64,000 nucleotides of DNA from Pedobacter duraquae (GTDB taxonomy: Bacteria > Bacteroidota > Bacteroidia > Sphingobacteriales > Sphingobacteriaceae). A program made the position numbers and the translations under genes. This document shows, in pieces, positions 1-9,183 of this stretch (the first letter of the stretch is position 1; each line of letters starts with the position of its first letter). The notes under the pieces are model-generated. The model was not told the DNA's origin. It saw only the letters and a list, made by a program, of their open reading frames with translations, and did not search any database. The stretch covers positions 124,001 through 188,000 of the forward strand of contig NZ_SNWM01000003.1 of assembly GCF_004362245.1 (NCBI RefSeq), given 5' to 3'.

Positions 1-296
1 GCGATATCTATAGCAGCTTTAATTGCTGGATTACCCGGACTGATCTGATCCAGGTAGGTCACCATGTCTGCAAAATCAAAAGGGAAGCTGAAGCGTTTCC
101 AGTCTACCTGCTCCAGGAAGTTTTTGGCAGATTCGGGACTTTCTCCCATGTACGGTACCATAGAAGCTTCACCATAACCTGTCTTACCCTCGTAGTCCAA
201 CCTAAGTAATACCAATGGCGTACTCGTTCTGCTAAACTTTGCAATAGCAAAAGGATGTTTTAATTCCAGGTTATAAGAGATGTAGGTAGCTTTCAT
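1..296 (-). CDS. Dipeptide epimerase-like enolase-superfamily protein (N-terminal part only)
   Basis: The 98 visible codons begin at an ATG at 296 and run off the left edge, so the gene is incomplete at its 3' end. The translation starts MKATYISYNLELKHPFAIAK and continues with TPLVLLRL and a YGEAS segment, the N-terminal capping domain pattern of mandelate racemase/muconate cycloisomerase enzymes. The closest pattern I recognise is the L-Ala-D/L-Glu epimerase group, which recycles murein dipeptides. The catalytic lysines and metal-binding acids lie in the missing barrel domain, so the substrate cannot be judged. It diverges from the gene at 376 with an 80-bp spacer. Confidence 0.75.
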   Translation of the reverse strand, partial: MKATYISYNLELKHPFAIAKFSRTSTPLVLLRLDYEGKTGYGEASMVPYMGESPESAKNFLEQVDWKRFSFPFDFADMVTYLDQISPGNPAIKAAIDI

Positions 297-375
297 AATG
301 GACTAAGTAATATCAAAGTTAAAAAATCAACGGCTCGGTGAATGTAAAAATAATATACCTAATATTGCATTTTCT

Positions 376-1341
376 ATGGATAACGCAATATACCAACCCT
401 TCAAAAACTTCGATTTCAGGTATAAAAACTGCTTTTTAAGCGGTGATACGTTTAAGTCGCCGGTAACAAATGTTAACGTGTTGCCAGACTGGCTTCTGGC
501 AATGGCTAACTTCACGGGCAATGAACAAATCAAGTTGCTCGATGAAAGTATCCGTGCGTACAATACCTTGAAAGTTCCTGTTAATAATGAAGTTCAGGAA
601 CATTTTATAGAACCGTTGGAAGGAAAGATAGCCACTGCTTTTGCTGGAGGATATACTGCAGTTTCTCAACTGGATGAGGTTGATCTCTTCAGGTGGATTG
701 GTAAATTTATGTACAGTCTGATTTACATCGAAATGAATGCCGCCATTGGTCTGCAGCAGCTGAGTAATGATGGAGTAAACATGTCGCAGGGACTAATGCA
801 TAAATTTGGTAACCTGAATGCCATGATCCAGGGCATCTACACCTCTGTTGTTTTTGAAGACTTTACACCATGGTCCATCGTCGTTGTTCCGCTAAAAGAG
901 CAAGATCATTATTTTAGTTTCCGGGATGAAATCAACACACTTACTTTTTCTTTGAAGCTGAAGGACTTCGGGATTATTGCCTGTCTGCAGGATAATGGAA
1001 CCAATAAGAAATTCCACGGCGAGATCCTGGAACAGATTGCAGGTATTCCATTACTGGAGGAGCAATATGAGGAATTGTGTGCGCGCTTTTTTTACTCGGC
1101 ATACCTGTTTAACAGGTTGCCTGAATATGCCATTATGCCTGTTGAAGGCTCCGTTTACATTGATGCCATGCCTTTAAGGGGTACACTGAATAAGCCGCTC
1201 TTTGACCATTGGCAGAACAAGACCTATGGTCAGGTGCTGGAGAATTTCTGGAAGCCCTGGGGGCATACGCTGTTTGAAATCATTAAGGACCCTACAGCAC
1301 CATTGAGCTATTTTCACCCACCGTTATTGCCCGGCACCTAA
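376..1341 (+). CDS. Conserved hypothetical protein, 321 aa
   Basis: An open frame of 321 codons starting at ATG 376. I do not recognise a family. There is no signal peptide or membrane segment. The sequence is aromatic-rich, with a central region around residues 100-160 that may be helical (FRWIGKFMYSLIYIEMN) and a C-terminal half that looks alpha/beta. It has ordinary codon use and normal protein-like composition, and its last 18 bases overlap tail-to-tail with the rhomboid gene on the other strand. Probably a soluble cytoplasmic protein; no function is proposed. Confidence 0.8.
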   Translation: MDNAIYQPFKNFDFRYKNCFLSGDTFKSPVTNVNVLPDWLLAMANFTGNEQIKLLDESIRAYNTLKVPVNNEVQEHFIEPLEGKIATAFAGGYTAVSQLDEVDLFRWIGKFMYSLIYIEMNAAIGLQQLSNDGVNMSQGLMHKFGNLNAMIQGIYTSVVFEDFTPWSIVVVPLKEQDHYFSFRDEINTLTFSLKLKDFGIIACLQDNGTNKKFHGEILEQIAGIPLLEEQYEELCARFFYSAYLFNRLPEYAIMPVEGSVYIDAMPLRGTLNKPLFDHWQNKTYGQVLENFWKPWGHTLFEIIKDPTAPLSYFHPPLLPGT

Positions 1342-1941
1342 TAGCATCTGCAAAAAATGAGGGACAATTCCCGGTACGATCAGAATAGTAATGATGATTC
1401 CGGTAAGTGCACCAAAGAAATGTGCGTCGTGGTTGATGTTATCTCTGGAGTTCTTAGAGGCATAAGCGCAATAGATCAAATATAGCGCACCGAAAATTAC
1501 CGCGGGTATCCCGATTGGGATAAACATGATGTAGAATTTGCTGAGGGGCTTGAACAAAATAAAACTGAACAATACTCCACTGATAGCACCCGAGGCTCCT
1601 AAGCTGTTATACCAGAAGTCGTTTTTGTGTTTGAGCACTGAAGGGATGTCGCTGAAAATTAGACTTGCAAAATAAATCAGGGCGAACTGCCAGTGTCCCA
1701 CCATTCTTTCCAGCTGAAAGCCAACCATATAAAAAGTGAACATGTTGAAGAATAAATGCATGTAGTCAGCATGTATCAATCCGCTGGTTATAAGCGTGTA
1801 TACCTTGCTTTTTCTGTAAACACTGTAAGGATGCAGCATAAACTTACCATATAAGCCAGCGTCGTTAAATGCATACAGACTGGTAACAACGGTAAAAATT
1901 AGAATCAGGGCCGCTACAGGTGTCTCGTTAATAAATTCCAT
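1324..1941 (-). CDS. Rhomboid family intramembrane serine protease
   Basis: 205 residues with about six hydrophobic segments. The rhomboid catalytic motif GASG lies at residues 115-118, making Ser117 the predicted nucleophile, and His174 in the HDAHFFGALTG stretch is the partner of the Ser-His dyad. The H62-x3-N66 pair in MHLFFNMFTF matches the oxyanion-site region of rhomboids. These enzymes cleave transmembrane substrates inside the membrane; the substrate here is unknown. The ATG at 1941 lies 2 bases beyond the stop of the peptidase gene that ends at 1944, so the two are almost certainly co-transcribed. The 3' end overlaps the convergent gene at 376-1341 by 18 bp. Confidence 0.92.
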   Translation of the reverse strand: MEFINETPVAALILIFTVVTSLYAFNDAGLYGKFMLHPYSVYRKSKVYTLITSGLIHADYMHLFFNMFTFYMVGFQLERMVGHWQFALIYFASLIFSDIPSVLKHKNDFWYNSLGASGAISGVLFSFILFKPLSKFYIMFIPIGIPAVIFGALYLIYCAYASKNSRDNINHDAHFFGALTGIIITILIVPGIVPHFLQMLLGAGQ

Positions 1942-1943
1942 GC

Positions 1944-3692
1944 TTAATTTATACTTAATTTAAAGTTTTCCGTTAACCTGCCTACAGGATATCGCATAAA
2001 GGTTTGCTCATACCAGGCAGAGTTCTTGTAAACAAATTCCAGTTGTGCCTTTCCACTTTTGGCCAGGGCCGGATTATTCAGCTTTTCCTGGTCTAGTTTA
2101 GCTTTCAGCGATGGGTCGTCTTTAAGGATTTGTGCTGCAGTGTCCTCAAAAACATAAGCTGAATAGTGCTCCTTTTGCCCCAATATAGAATCGAAGAAGT
2201 TCCAGTTGAAAAAAGAATCTGTGGCCTGAGGTTCCAATGTCTCGATGATATACCTGTTTTCAGGCTGGTTTACGTAGATAACGTAATCTCCTGCATAAAA
2301 TTGCAAATTCCGCTTTACTGTTTCAAGCTTTACGGCCGAGTGCAGGTAATGTCCTTCAAAAGGACCAGGCATCGTTTTGTAATCTTTAATATAGTAAACG
2401 TCCACAGGAACCTTACTGTCTTCAGTAAGTCTTGCCAATTTTACGTGATTTATCTTTAGTAGCTCGATAACACGGCCCCAGGCTTGTGGGATGATGTAGG
2501 CAACGGGTTTATTGACTTTTGTGGAAGGTACAAAGCTGTTCCAGCTTTTAATCTTTTTCGTATAGGGATCTGCTCTGTCATAGTATAGGCGATCTGCGCC
2601 GCTTACCTCGCTAGGCTTCTGCTTAGCTTCATATCCTTTAAAGGTAAGGCTGTCTACGGCATTCTGGTCCAGTTTCCACTCTAGCCCAAATTCCATTTGC
2701 TGAGCAACGGCCAGATCTGCTTTTTTCCTGTTACTTCCGATTGTTTTGGCATCTCGCTGCACAATGGTGATGTAGGTCTGCAAAAGTTTATAGGTCGCGT
2801 CTACGCGCTTATCAAAGCTTTTTAACATATGGGTTTCTGGCATAAATCCAATAGTATTGTGCAATGCAGCGTATCCTGTAGAGAAACGTGGTGGTTCTAG
2901 AAAACCTGTGATGCCAGATTCAGGCGTCTCTCCAACGGAGTTGATATAGGGAATGAGCTCATAACCTTTTCCAGCCATGTGACTATACAAGTCTGGAACC
3001 AGGGTTCCTGTGAGGTATCCTGAGAGAATCGGATTCAGCTTGTCTTTTTGTGTGGGGATTAAGGTCATAGTGTACTGGTAGTCCGCACCATTGCTGGTAT
3101 GTGTGTCTACAAATATCTCCGGCTGCCAGGTGTTAAAAATTTGTTGAAAACTTGCAGAGTTCCTGGAGTCTGTTTTAATGAAGTCACGATTAAGGTCCAG
3201 ATTTCTGCTGTTTCCTCTGAAGCCGTAGGCTACAGGGCCATTCTGATTTGCTCTTGAGGTTCCGCTACGGTTATAACTGCCATCTATATTATACAGTGGG
3301 ATGATGCAGATTACCACATCTTCAGGAAGTGTGTTTTGTTTAAGGAGGTCGCGCGCAAGCATCATGCTGGCATCAATACCTTCGGGTTCTCCTGGATGTA
3401 TGCCGTTGTTAATCAGCAACACCCTTTTATTCTGTTGTCTGAGCAGTGCAGGGTCAAAGACTTTGCTTTTTGATAATACAAAAAGGTGAAGCGGTTCACC
3501 GAAATCTGTCGGGCCGTATGTAATTAACTTTGATTGGGGGTATTGTTTTGCCAGCTGTTTATAATACGCAATAACCTGAGGATACGTTGCTGTTTCTGTT
3601 TTTTTACTTTTCTCAAATGGTGTTTCCTGAGCAATAGCAGGCAAGGCCAGCCAAAGCAGCGATAGCGTTAATAAGCGTTTTATGCTGAACAT
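1944..3692 (-). CDS. Secreted M14 family zinc carboxypeptidase
   Basis: 582 residues with a signal peptide (hydrophobic residues 6-19, cleavage likely after AIAQ). Zinc ligands are visible as His99 and Glu102 in IHPGEPEG and His198 in FVDTHTSN; the probable catalytic glutamate is Glu286 in MPETHML. This is the M14 carboxypeptidase arrangement. The protein is longer than a bare M14 domain (about 300 residues), with an additional C-terminal region of about 280 residues. It should act in the periplasm or outside the cell on peptides or murein-derived peptides. Transcribed after the outer-membrane protein gene (6-bp gap) and before the rhomboid gene, forming a three-gene unit. Confidence 0.92.
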   Translation of the reverse strand: MFSIKRLLTLSLLWLALPAIAQETPFEKSKKTETATYPQVIAYYKQLAKQYPQSKLITYGPTDFGEPLHLFVLSKSKVFDPALLRQQNKRVLLINNGIHPGEPEGIDASMMLARDLLKQNTLPEDVVICIIPLYNIDGSYNRSGTSRANQNGPVAYGFRGNSRNLDLNRDFIKTDSRNSASFQQIFNTWQPEIFVDTHTSNGADYQYTMTLIPTQKDKLNPILSGYLTGTLVPDLYSHMAGKGYELIPYINSVGETPESGITGFLEPPRFSTGYAALHNTIGFMPETHMLKSFDKRVDATYKLLQTYITIVQRDAKTIGSNRKKADLAVAQQMEFGLEWKLDQNAVDSLTFKGYEAKQKPSEVSGADRLYYDRADPYTKKIKSWNSFVPSTKVNKPVAYIIPQAWGRVIELLKINHVKLARLTEDSKVPVDVYYIKDYKTMPGPFEGHYLHSAVKLETVKRNLQFYAGDYVIYVNQPENRYIIETLEPQATDSFFNWNFFDSILGQKEHYSAYVFEDTAAQILKDDPSLKAKLDQEKLNNPALAKSGKAQLEFVYKNSAWYEQTFMRYPVGRLTENFKLSIN

Positions 3693-3698
3693 GTTGAT

Positions 3699-4409
3699 TT
3701 ATTTATGATAACCTTCAGGACCGAATCTGTATTTGAGACCAACGGAACCGAAAGCGTAGATGTCAGGACTTCTATTTTTAAAGATCGCCGTAGTGTCGTC
3801 GTAACCGTCCATGCCTTCGCCAAGGGACATTGACCCCTGAAGATTCAAATTGAGTACGAAACGTTCATAACCATAGTTATCCTTGAAATAAAAGTTAATG
3901 CCTAGGTTTGCGGGAAGGAGAATCTCCTTGCTATTGTCGCGGCCCGGAAATACATAACCCCCGGCAAATATGCCGCCAGCAGGTTGAACCCGCACAATAT
4001 CTGTCATATTGTTAACCAGTACGCCAATTCCAACACCAACATACAGACCCTTGAAAAACTCAGCCAGTCTGCTCGTTTGATATCCCCTGTCGGTAAGCAT
4101 ACCCAGGTAAACTTTGGCATTCAGTGTTGCAGCTTTATAAGAATTAGTAAACTCACGTTTATGATAGTCCCTGATCCTGTCGCCCCCTTTTATCTTACCT
4201 GCCTGCCCCTCTAAACCAAAGCTTAAGTAAGGAGTCATGAAATAGTCAAACGTTCCATAGATGGCGGGGGCATCACCATGGATTGCCACATCGGTAAATG
4301 AACGGGTTATTCCTGCACCGCCACCAATTCCTAACTTATAAAAGTTATTTTGTCCGTAAGCTACACTGCTTAGAAATATACAGAGCAGAATTATGTAAGT
4401 TTTTCTCAA
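3699..4409 (-). CDS. Probable outer-membrane beta-barrel protein
   Basis: 236 residues. A clear signal peptide (KTYIILLCIFLSSVAYGQ) is followed by alternating strand-like segments rich in Gly and aromatics (YKLGIGGGAGI, LSFGLEGQAG, LYVGVGIGV) and a C-terminal strand ending in LKYRFG, typical of an 8-10 stranded outer-membrane barrel. The start is a TTG at 4409; reading upstream in frame gives a stop and no ATG, and the signal peptide begins directly at this codon. It is the first gene of the unit with the M14 peptidase and rhomboid. Function unknown; I cannot place it in a named family. Confidence 0.8.
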   Translation of the reverse strand: MRKTYIILLCIFLSSVAYGQNNFYKLGIGGGAGITRSFTDVAIHGDAPAIYGTFDYFMTPYLSFGLEGQAGKIKGGDRIRDYHKREFTNSYKAATLNAKVYLGMLTDRGYQTSRLAEFFKGLYVGVGIGVLVNNMTDIVRVQPAGGIFAGGYVFPGRDNSKEILLPANLGINFYFKDNYGYERFVLNLNLQGSMSLGEGMDGYDDTTAIFKNRSPDIYAFGSVGLKYRFGPEGYHK

Positions 4410-4421
4410 GCGAACTTTATT

Positions 4422-4429
4422 TACCTTTG
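4422..4429 (+). promoter_or_regulatory. -7 promoter box for pepT
   Basis: TACCTTTG matches the Bacteroidota -7 consensus TAnnTTTG and ends 13 bp before the pepT ATG. No clear -33 TTG is seen at the usual distance. Confidence 0.5.
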
Positions 4430-4442
4430 TTTTTTTACAATT

Positions 4443-5696
4443 ATGCTAAAATATCAAAATAAAACCAAATCCCTCGCATCCAGATTCATAAAGTATGTGC
4501 AGATAGATACGCAATCTGATCCTGAATCAACCACAAGTCCCTCAACGGAGAAGCAGAAAAACCTTGGGAAAGTGCTCGTGAAAGAACTCCTTGAATTGGG
4601 AATTACTGATGCGCATCTTGATGATTTCGGTTATGTATATGCAACGATTCCTTCTAATACAAATAAGCAAGTGCCGGTCATTTGTTTTTGCTCTCATATG
4701 GATACATCTCCAGATTGTAGCGGTGAATTTGTAAAGCCTATTATACATGCCAACTACCAGGGGGAAGACCTTGTTTTGCCAGATGATGCCACCGTTGTGC
4801 TGCGTATGTCCGAACATAAAGATCTTAAAAACCAGATCGGTAACGATATCATAACAGCAAGTGGAACCACGTTACTAGGCGCAGATAATAAAGCTGGTTT
4901 AGCGGAGATCATGGAAGCTGCGGCTTTTCTCTTAGAGAATCCCGATATCAGGCATGGGGCAATTAAAATTCTGTTTACGCCCGATGAAGAAATTGGTAGG
5001 GGCGTAGACAATGTAGATCTGACGAAATTGGGGGCTGAATTTGCATATACTGTGGATGGAGAGACATTAGGCTCTCTTGAGGATGAGACTTTTTCTGCTG
5101 ATGGCGCTACGCTGGTAGTAAACGGTGTAAGTTCACATCCTGGTTTTGCCAAAGGCAAGATGCAGAGTGCAATTAAAATTATAAGCGAGGTAATCCATGC
5201 ACTTCCGGTAGATAAGCTTTCTCCGGAGTCAACATCGGGAAAAGAAGGATTTATCCATCCGGTACAGATTCATGGAAATGTAGAACAGGCACAAGCGGGG
5301 TTTATTCTGCGTGATTTTGACGACGAATTGCTTGCTCAGCATGGCATAACACTGGAAACCATAGTTAAAGATGTAGTGTCAAACTATCCGGGAACCACCT
5401 ATACGCTTAAAATTGAGACGCAATACCGCAACATGAAAAAGGTTTTGGATCAATATCCGCAAGTAATAGAATATGCTAGATTGGCCATTGAGCGTGCTGG
5501 TGTTAAACCATTGAAACAGAGTATCCGTGGAGGTACAGATGGATCTCGCTTGTCGCTGATGGGCCTCCCTTGTCCAAATATCTTCGCCGGTGAGCATGCG
5601 TTTCACGGTAAACAGGAATGGGTAGCTATACAGGATATGGAAAAGGCAGTACAGACAATTGTTAATATTGCGTCCATCTGGGAAGAAAAAGCCTAG
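4443..5696 (+). CDS. pepT: Peptidase T (tripeptide aminopeptidase)
   Basis: 417 residues, the normal length for M20B tripeptidases. Metal ligands and catalytic residues are visible: CSHMDTSP (His85, Asp87), LLGADNKAG (bridging Asp), TPDEEIGRG (catalytic and ligand Glu pair), the DGETLGSLEDETF segment, and the final His in AGEHAFHGKQEW. PepT removes N-terminal residues from tripeptides in the cytoplasm as the last step of protein turnover. Its stop codon shares bases with the stop of the convergent methyltransferase gene (CTAG at 5693-5696). Confidence 0.96.
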   Translation: MLKYQNKTKSLASRFIKYVQIDTQSDPESTTSPSTEKQKNLGKVLVKELLELGITDAHLDDFGYVYATIPSNTNKQVPVICFCSHMDTSPDCSGEFVKPIIHANYQGEDLVLPDDATVVLRMSEHKDLKNQIGNDIITASGTTLLGADNKAGLAEIMEAAAFLLENPDIRHGAIKILFTPDEEIGRGVDNVDLTKLGAEFAYTVDGETLGSLEDETFSADGATLVVNGVSSHPGFAKGKMQSAIKIISEVIHALPVDKLSPESTSGKEGFIHPVQIHGNVEQAQAGFILRDFDDELLAQHGITLETIVKDVVSNYPGTTYTLKIETQYRNMKKVLDQYPQVIEYARLAIERAGVKPLKQSIRGGTDGSRLSLMGLPCPNIFAGEHAFHGKQEWVAIQDMEKAVQTIVNIASIWEEKA

Positions 5697-6406
5697 ATAG
5701 AATCCTTCGGCTGAAGCCTGGCGAGATACTGATCTTCACCATCATCAAAAAGAAGTTCAGCAGTCCACCCGCAGGCTTCAGCTATTGTAAATAACGTTTT
5801 CTGATCCAGATAAACCCAGTTGAACCATTCACCCTTTAGTCCCTGGTACTCGTATTGATAAGCAACCTGTCCGAAGTAGCGATCGGTAGGTTTTTCTGTA
5901 TCTTCATAGATGTAAGAAATATCAGAACTATCAAAGATAAGCTGCCCGCCGGGGTTTAATAACTGTTTGGCCTGATTTAGAAAAGTCCTGAAACCGTCCA
6001 GACTACCAGTAATTCCTATGCCATTCATCAATAACAAAAGCGTGTCAAAAGGATCAGACTGCAGTTTAAATAAATCGGCTTCTATAGTATGTTCAACACC
6101 TCTGTCCTGCATAATCTGTATGGCAGCTTTGCTAATATCCAGCGCCACGACCGGGATGTTTTTCTGCTGAAGTAACAAAGCATGACTTCCCGCGCCGGCA
6201 CCGATATCCAGTGTTTTGCCTTTGCAATGTTGTAGTGCAATTAATTCAAGTTCGGGCATTTCTTCCTCAGTTCTGAAAAAGATATCTACAGGCATTTCTT
6301 CAGGTTCCCCGTACGAATTGTGTAACCATAAAATATCGTGATTATCATCCCTGTAGGCAGCATCTCTGCTGTACTCATCCTGTAGTGCTTTACCGAAAAT
6401 ATCCAT
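5693..6406 (-). CDS. Class I SAM-dependent methyltransferase
   Basis: 237 residues from the ATG at 6406. The SAM-binding motif I is TLDIGAGAGSHALLL, followed by motif II VVALDISKAAI, and the acidic and aromatic segments expected of a Rossmann-fold methyltransferase. The frame stays open upstream to 6496, but that extension would overlap the mscS gene ending at 6426; the ATG at 6406 is preceded by a purine-rich TTTGGAGG stretch and leaves a 19-bp gap after mscS, so I choose it. The substrate is unknown. Likely translated from the mscS transcript. Confidence 0.88.
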   Translation of the reverse strand: MDIFGKALQDEYSRDAAYRDDNHDILWLHNSYGEPEEMPVDIFFRTEEEMPELELIALQHCKGKTLDIGAGAGSHALLLQQKNIPVVALDISKAAIQIMQDRGVEHTIEADLFKLQSDPFDTLLLLMNGIGITGSLDGFRTFLNQAKQLLNPGGQLIFDSSDISYIYEDTEKPTDRYFGQVAYQYEYQGLKGEWFNWVYLDQKTLFTIAEACGWTAELLFDDGEDQYLARLQPKDSI

Positions 6407-6425
6407 AGCCTCCAAAGATAGCTCT

Positions 6426-7493
6426 TTAAGGATGTGCTTTGTAATCCAGACGTGTTTTTGGAAGTGCGTCCGGATAGTTTTCACGTACAAAGGCAATCAT
6501 TTCTTCGCGGACAAAACAACGCAGATCGAAGGCCTGAGAAGAATTCCGCGCGCTCATTAAAAAGCGCACTTCTACCGTAGTATCCTTATTGTCCGTTACC
6601 TGTACAACATTTACACGTTTGTCCCAGAGCGGATGGGTGCTCAACAACATGGTAAGTTGTTCTCGTAGTTTTGGGATAGGTACTGTATAATCAAAATATA
6701 GGAACACTGTGCCCAGCAGTTCTGAAGAGACTCGTGTCCAGTTCTGAAAGGGCTTCTCTATAAAATAAGTAATGGGAAGGATAAGCCTGCGCTGATCCCA
6801 GATGTTAAGTACTACATAAGTTAACGTAATTTCTTCTACGCGGCCCCACTCACCCTCAACCACAAGCACGTCGTCAATACGAATGGGTTGTGTAAAGGCA
6901 ATCTGAAAGCCTGCCAGTAAATTTCCGAGCGACTTCTGTGCTGCAAAACCAATGATGATACCACCAATACCCACACCAGCGAGTAGACCACTCCCTATTT
7001 TCCGCATGCTCTCAAAACTTAGCAGGATTATAGATGCCGTTAGAAGAATAATTAGTGATATAATGAATTTACGGACAAACTGGAGCTGGGTCCTGATCTT
7101 TCGCTCCTTTAGATTGTCTTCCTTGTTCAGGTCATATTTATGGTAAAAATAGTCCTCCAGTACCTTAATTGTAGCAATAAGGAGTATGGCGAAATTGACG
7201 GTCAATGCGATTTCCAGTAAACGATCGATCTGCTTAGCCAGGTATGGTTTCATTACCATAAACGCCAGTGCGATATTCAGAAAAAACAAAGGTAAAAAGA
7301 ATGCTACGGGCTTGTTCATCCTCCGGATTACGGAGTTAATCAGAAAATTCGGCCATATTCTGGCCAGAAAATAAAAGGTCTTTCTGAGTATAAATTTAAG
7401 CAGCAAGCCGAATAGGATTGCTGCTGCAGCAAGAATGAGGTTCTGTACGAATTGGGGAATAGGATAACCGAAAAAATCGTCTATATATTCCAT
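6426..7493 (-). CDS. Small-conductance mechanosensitive channel, MscS family
   Basis: 355 residues. Several hydrophobic segments occupy about residues 10-160. The pore-lining helix is recognisable as the Gly/Ala-rich stretch GLLAGVGIGGIIIGFAAQKSLGN near 185-207, followed by the beta-domain signature QPIRIDDVLVVEGEWGRVEEI and a soluble C-terminal domain. MscS channels open on membrane tension and release osmolytes during hypo-osmotic shock. It lies between the beta-CASP hydrolase (9-bp gap) and the methyltransferase on the same strand. Confidence 0.94.
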   Translation of the reverse strand: MEYIDDFFGYPIPQFVQNLILAAAAILFGLLLKFILRKTFYFLARIWPNFLINSVIRRMNKPVAFFLPLFFLNIALAFMVMKPYLAKQIDRLLEIALTVNFAILLIATIKVLEDYFYHKYDLNKEDNLKERKIRTQLQFVRKFIISLIILLTASIILLSFESMRKIGSGLLAGVGIGGIIIGFAAQKSLGNLLAGFQIAFTQPIRIDDVLVVEGEWGRVEEITLTYVVLNIWDQRRLILPITYFIEKPFQNWTRVSSELLGTVFLYFDYTVPIPKLREQLTMLLSTHPLWDKRVNVVQVTDNKDTTVEVRFLMSARNSSQAFDLRCFVREEMIAFVRENYPDALPKTRLDYKAHP

Positions 7494-7502
7494 AAGCTGA
7501 GT

Positions 7503-8897
7503 TTAAATTTCGTATTCCTGATGATATTGTGGAATGGCAATATGTTTAAATCCTTTGTCTTTTAATTTTTCAGCAAAGTTCTGTTGTACGTTATATTCGC
7601 CATGAATCAGGAAAACTTGTTTTACTTGTTCGGGATCCTGACAAGCCATAAAATGCAATAAATCCTCATAATCACCATGTGCGCTCATTGACCGGATGGA
7701 CTTAACATCTGCAATGACGTCATATTGTTCGTGAAAGATATCAACCGTCCTTGCGCCTGATACCAATCTACCTCCCAATGACCTCGGTTCTGCATAACCA
7801 ACCATCAAAATGGTATTCTTTGCATTGCCAATGTTATTACGGATGTGGTGCTTCACCCGCCCGCTGTCGGCCATTCCCGAAGCAGATATAATCACACAGG
7901 GGCGCGGGTCATTGTTCAGCGCTTTGGACTCTTCAACAAGCTCAATAAATTTAAGCCCTTTAAAAGCGAAAGGATCGTCGTCAACTTTTAATACTTGTTT
8001 TACTCCGTTATTATATACCTCCGGATGATTCTTCAAAACCTGAGTAGCCTGAAGAGAAAGTGGACTGTCTACATAGTAAGGAACATCCGGCAATTTGTTT
8101 TTGAGTTCGAGGGAGTTTAGGGCGTATAATAATTCCTGTGTACGACCCACGCTGAAGGCAGGTATAATGACTTTCCCCTTTCGGATATTGCAGGTGTCAT
8201 TAATAATCTCCAGCAACATATTCTCTATGGGCTCAAGGTCCTTATGAAGCGTATCACCATAAGTAGATTCAAGCAGAATGTAGTCTGCCTGGCGGAAGGT
8301 CTGCGGACTGTTCAGTAGTAAGTCGCCATAACGTCCAACATCGCCGCTAAATGTAATTCGAGTTTCTTTACCTTCATCCAGGATGTTAAGATGTACCGCC
8401 GCGCTCCCAAGAATGTGGCCGGCATCAGTGAACCGAAGCGTAATACGGGGATCAATTTCAAAATCCTCGTTGTAATCTATTACCGTAAATTGACTCAGGG
8501 TCTTGATTACATCTTCTTCTGTATAAAGTGGTTCTTCAATTTCTGAGCCACGGTTTTTACGCTGCGCATAATCTGCATCTTGTTCCTGTATCTTTGCGGA
8601 ATCCAGTAAAAGTATACGCGCAAGGTCCATCGTGCCCGGCGTACTGAAGATCCTTCCTTCAAAGCCTTCGGCAACAAGTCGTGGTAACAAACCTACATGG
8701 TCGATGTGCGCGTGCGAAAGAACCATGTAGGTGATGTTTTTAGGCTCAAATCCGAAATAGCTGTTCAGCTTTTCAGTTACATCTCCCATGCCCTGGAACA
8801 TGCCGCAATCTAATAATATCTGTGTTTTATTGCTGAGCGTAATTAAGTGCTTGCTGCCTGTAACAGCTCTGGCAGCACCGTGAAATGCAATCTTCAT
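7503..8897 (-). CDS. Metallo-beta-lactamase fold beta-CASP RNA hydrolase
   Basis: 464 residues. The N-terminal metallo-beta-lactamase metal site SHAHIDHVG is near residue 60, further ligands are in the TDAGHILGS and TFSGDVGRYGD segments, and the C-terminal part carries the beta-CASP/RMMBL features (SASGMADSGRVKHH, MSAHGDYEDLLHF). This places it with the CPSF73/YSH1-like exonuclease group rather than RNase J or class B beta-lactamases. Likely an RNA-processing or RNA-decay enzyme in the cytoplasm. It follows the ytxH-type gene with a 7-bp gap and precedes mscS. Confidence 0.92.
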   Translation of the reverse strand: MKIAFHGAARAVTGSKHLITLSNKTQILLDCGMFQGMGDVTEKLNSYFGFEPKNITYMVLSHAHIDHVGLLPRLVAEGFEGRIFSTPGTMDLARILLLDSAKIQEQDADYAQRKNRGSEIEEPLYTEEDVIKTLSQFTVIDYNEDFEIDPRITLRFTDAGHILGSAAVHLNILDEGKETRITFSGDVGRYGDLLLNSPQTFRQADYILLESTYGDTLHKDLEPIENMLLEIINDTCNIRKGKVIIPAFSVGRTQELLYALNSLELKNKLPDVPYYVDSPLSLQATQVLKNHPEVYNNGVKQVLKVDDDPFAFKGLKFIELVEESKALNNDPRPCVIISASGMADSGRVKHHIRNNIGNAKNTILMVGYAEPRSLGGRLVSGARTVDIFHEQYDVIADVKSIRSMSAHGDYEDLLHFMACQDPEQVKQVFLIHGEYNVQQNFAEKLKDKGFKHIAIPQYHQEYEI

Positions 8898-8904
8898 TCG
8901 TTAT

Positions 8905-9111
8905 TTACAGCCCTGCTTTCGAGATAGAATCTTTAACAGTGTCTGCAACATGAGAAAGTTTATCTTTTGAAGAATCTAACAGATCGGAAAACCAGTCTGA
9001 GATATTGTTTTTTATTTCGTCGTTTTTATCTGTTGATAAGATTAAAGCTACCGCTGCACCAAGTGCCGCCCCGGCTAATACGCCCGCTATTATTTTCGTT
9101 TCTTTTGTCAT
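8905..9111 (-). CDS. YtxH domain small membrane-anchored protein
   Basis: 68 residues. A single Gly/Ala-rich transmembrane segment (IIAGVLAGAALGAAVALIL, residues 7-25) is followed by a charged amphipathic tail of about 40 residues, the YtxH family pattern of stress-associated small proteins. No catalytic residues. It heads a same-strand run into the beta-CASP hydrolase and mscS genes. Confidence 0.85.
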   Translation of the reverse strand: MTKETKIIAGVLAGAALGAAVALILSTDKNDEIKNNISDWFSDLLDSSKDKLSHVADTVKDSISKAGL

Positions 9112-9147
9112 AATTCAAGTATTTAACTAGGAAACTAACAAATCAGC

Positions 9148-9177
9148 TTGTAAATAGTTCTGATATTTTGAACTTTG
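9148..9177 (+). promoter_or_regulatory. Promoter for the membrane protein at 9184
   Basis: TTG at 9148-9150, a 19-bp spacer and GAACTTTG at 9170-9177 (one mismatch to TAnnTTTG). The box ends 6 bp before ATG 9184, which predicts a leaderless or nearly leaderless transcript and argues against a TTG start at 9175 inside the box. Confidence 0.5.
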
Positions 9178-9183
9178 TTGTCT

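Noticed and set aside
6407..6496. N-terminal extension of the methyltransferase
   Set aside because: It overlaps the mscS coding region and adds sequence unlike the family; the internal ATG at 6406 leaves a normal 19-bp gap.
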